Assembly (NCBI RefSeq): GCF_027568475.1
Contig: NZ_JANKZG010000005.1
Span: 1 to 64,000, forward strand
Direction: 5' to 3'
Source: Acinetobacter sp. HY1485
Lineage (GTDB): Bacteria; Pseudomonadota; Gammaproteobacteria; Pseudomonadales; Moraxellaceae
DNA length: 64,000 nucleotides
Positions 63,963 to 64,000 of the stretch are shown in pieces. The position numbers were made by a program, and so were the translations under genes. The first letter of the stretch is position 1, and every line of letters starts with the position of its first letter. Under the pieces are notes generated by a model. It did not search any database and was not told the DNA's origin. It worked only from the letters and a program-made list of their open reading frames with translations.

Positions 63963-64000
63963 TGATGAAACAACAACTTAAACGATTTTTTAAAGCAACA
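63962..64000 (+). CDS. surA: Start of SurA, periplasmic chaperone (cut by window end)
   Basis: Thirteen codons are visible (Met-Met-Lys-Gln-Gln-Leu-Lys-Arg-Phe-Phe...), the basic start of a signal peptide. The ATG overlaps the lptD stop as TAATG, with a second in-frame ATG at 63965. Identification as surA rests on the lptD-surA gene order that is near universal in gammaproteobacteria; the sequence is too short to prove it. Confidence 0.6.
   Translation, partial: MMKQQLKRFFKAT

Noticed and set aside
1..64000. CRISPR arrays, insertion sequences, tRNA or rRNA genes
   Set aside because: No regularly spaced repeats, transposase frames or RNA gene signatures were seen on reading both strands; a dedicated RNA search was not possible.

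Overview
The window looks like a chromosomal segment of an Acinetobacter-type gammaproteobacterium (Moraxellaceae). This rests on the low GC content and on a core block at 42-64 kb of the kind I associate with Acinetobacter and Pseudomonas: zapE, pyrF, lapA, ihfB, rpsA, cmk, tadA, ung, tatD-pilZ-holB, kdsB-lpxK-msbA-exbDB, parAB-rsmG, murU-amgK and lptD-surA. The genus is inferred from gene content and protein character; no search was run.

Layout. 1-3.1 kb is one end of a prophage: a truncated endolysin, an Rz spanin with Rz1 nested inside it in another frame, an AT-rich membrane/coiled-coil accessory gene, and a tyrosine integrase whose start lies 156 bp from the first chromosomal gene. 3.1-7.6 kb is a tight five-gene operon: PabA-like glutamine amidotransferase, AhpD-like protein, acyl-adenylating ligase, short-chain dehydrogenase and CoA-acylating aldehyde dehydrogenase. 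It has the logic of a carboxylate-to-alcohol reduction pathway attached to chorismate amination, and I recognise no described system in it. An AAC(6')-type acetyltransferase gene converges on its end. An OsmC-YcaO fusion follows.

10.4-14.3 kb is a sulfide/persulfide oxidation locus: persulfide dioxygenase, type II sulfide:quinone reductase and a TauE/SafE exporter, all coupled by TAATG junctions. A divergent sigma-54 activator controls it, and a consensus-quality -24/-12 promoter precedes the operon. 14.3-23 kb holds a succinate-semialdehyde-type dehydrogenase, lrgAB with a divergent LysR regulator, a SulP transporter, an ABC1 kinase and DctA. 23-29 kb holds fumC and tusDCBE, divergent across a Fur-like box, then aroQ-accB-accC.

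28.9-33 kb is a Fur-box-preceded TonB receptor operon (receptor, DUF3325-like, DUF3649-like, PepSY). 33-36 kb has aroC, prmB and osmC. 36-41 kb has a LysR regulator, then a second TonB receptor coupled to a YddA/SbmA-type ABC transporter and a His-rich DUF2946-like protein. A degenerate hemerythrin-like gene follows, and from 42 kb the window is core housekeeping DNA, nearly all on the minus strand. lptD and the start of surA close the window on the plus strand.

Genes that appear to work together: pdo-sqr-tauE with their sigma-54 regulator (sulfide detoxification); tusDCBE (tRNA 2-thiouridine relay); accB-accC (biotin carboxylase half of acetyl-CoA carboxylase); kdsB-lpxK-msbA with exbDB (lipid A/Kdo supply and export, TonB energisation); murU-amgK (peptidoglycan sugar recycling); lptD-surA (outer-membrane LPS insertion and its folding chaperone). 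No CRISPR array, insertion sequence, tRNA or rRNA gene was seen.
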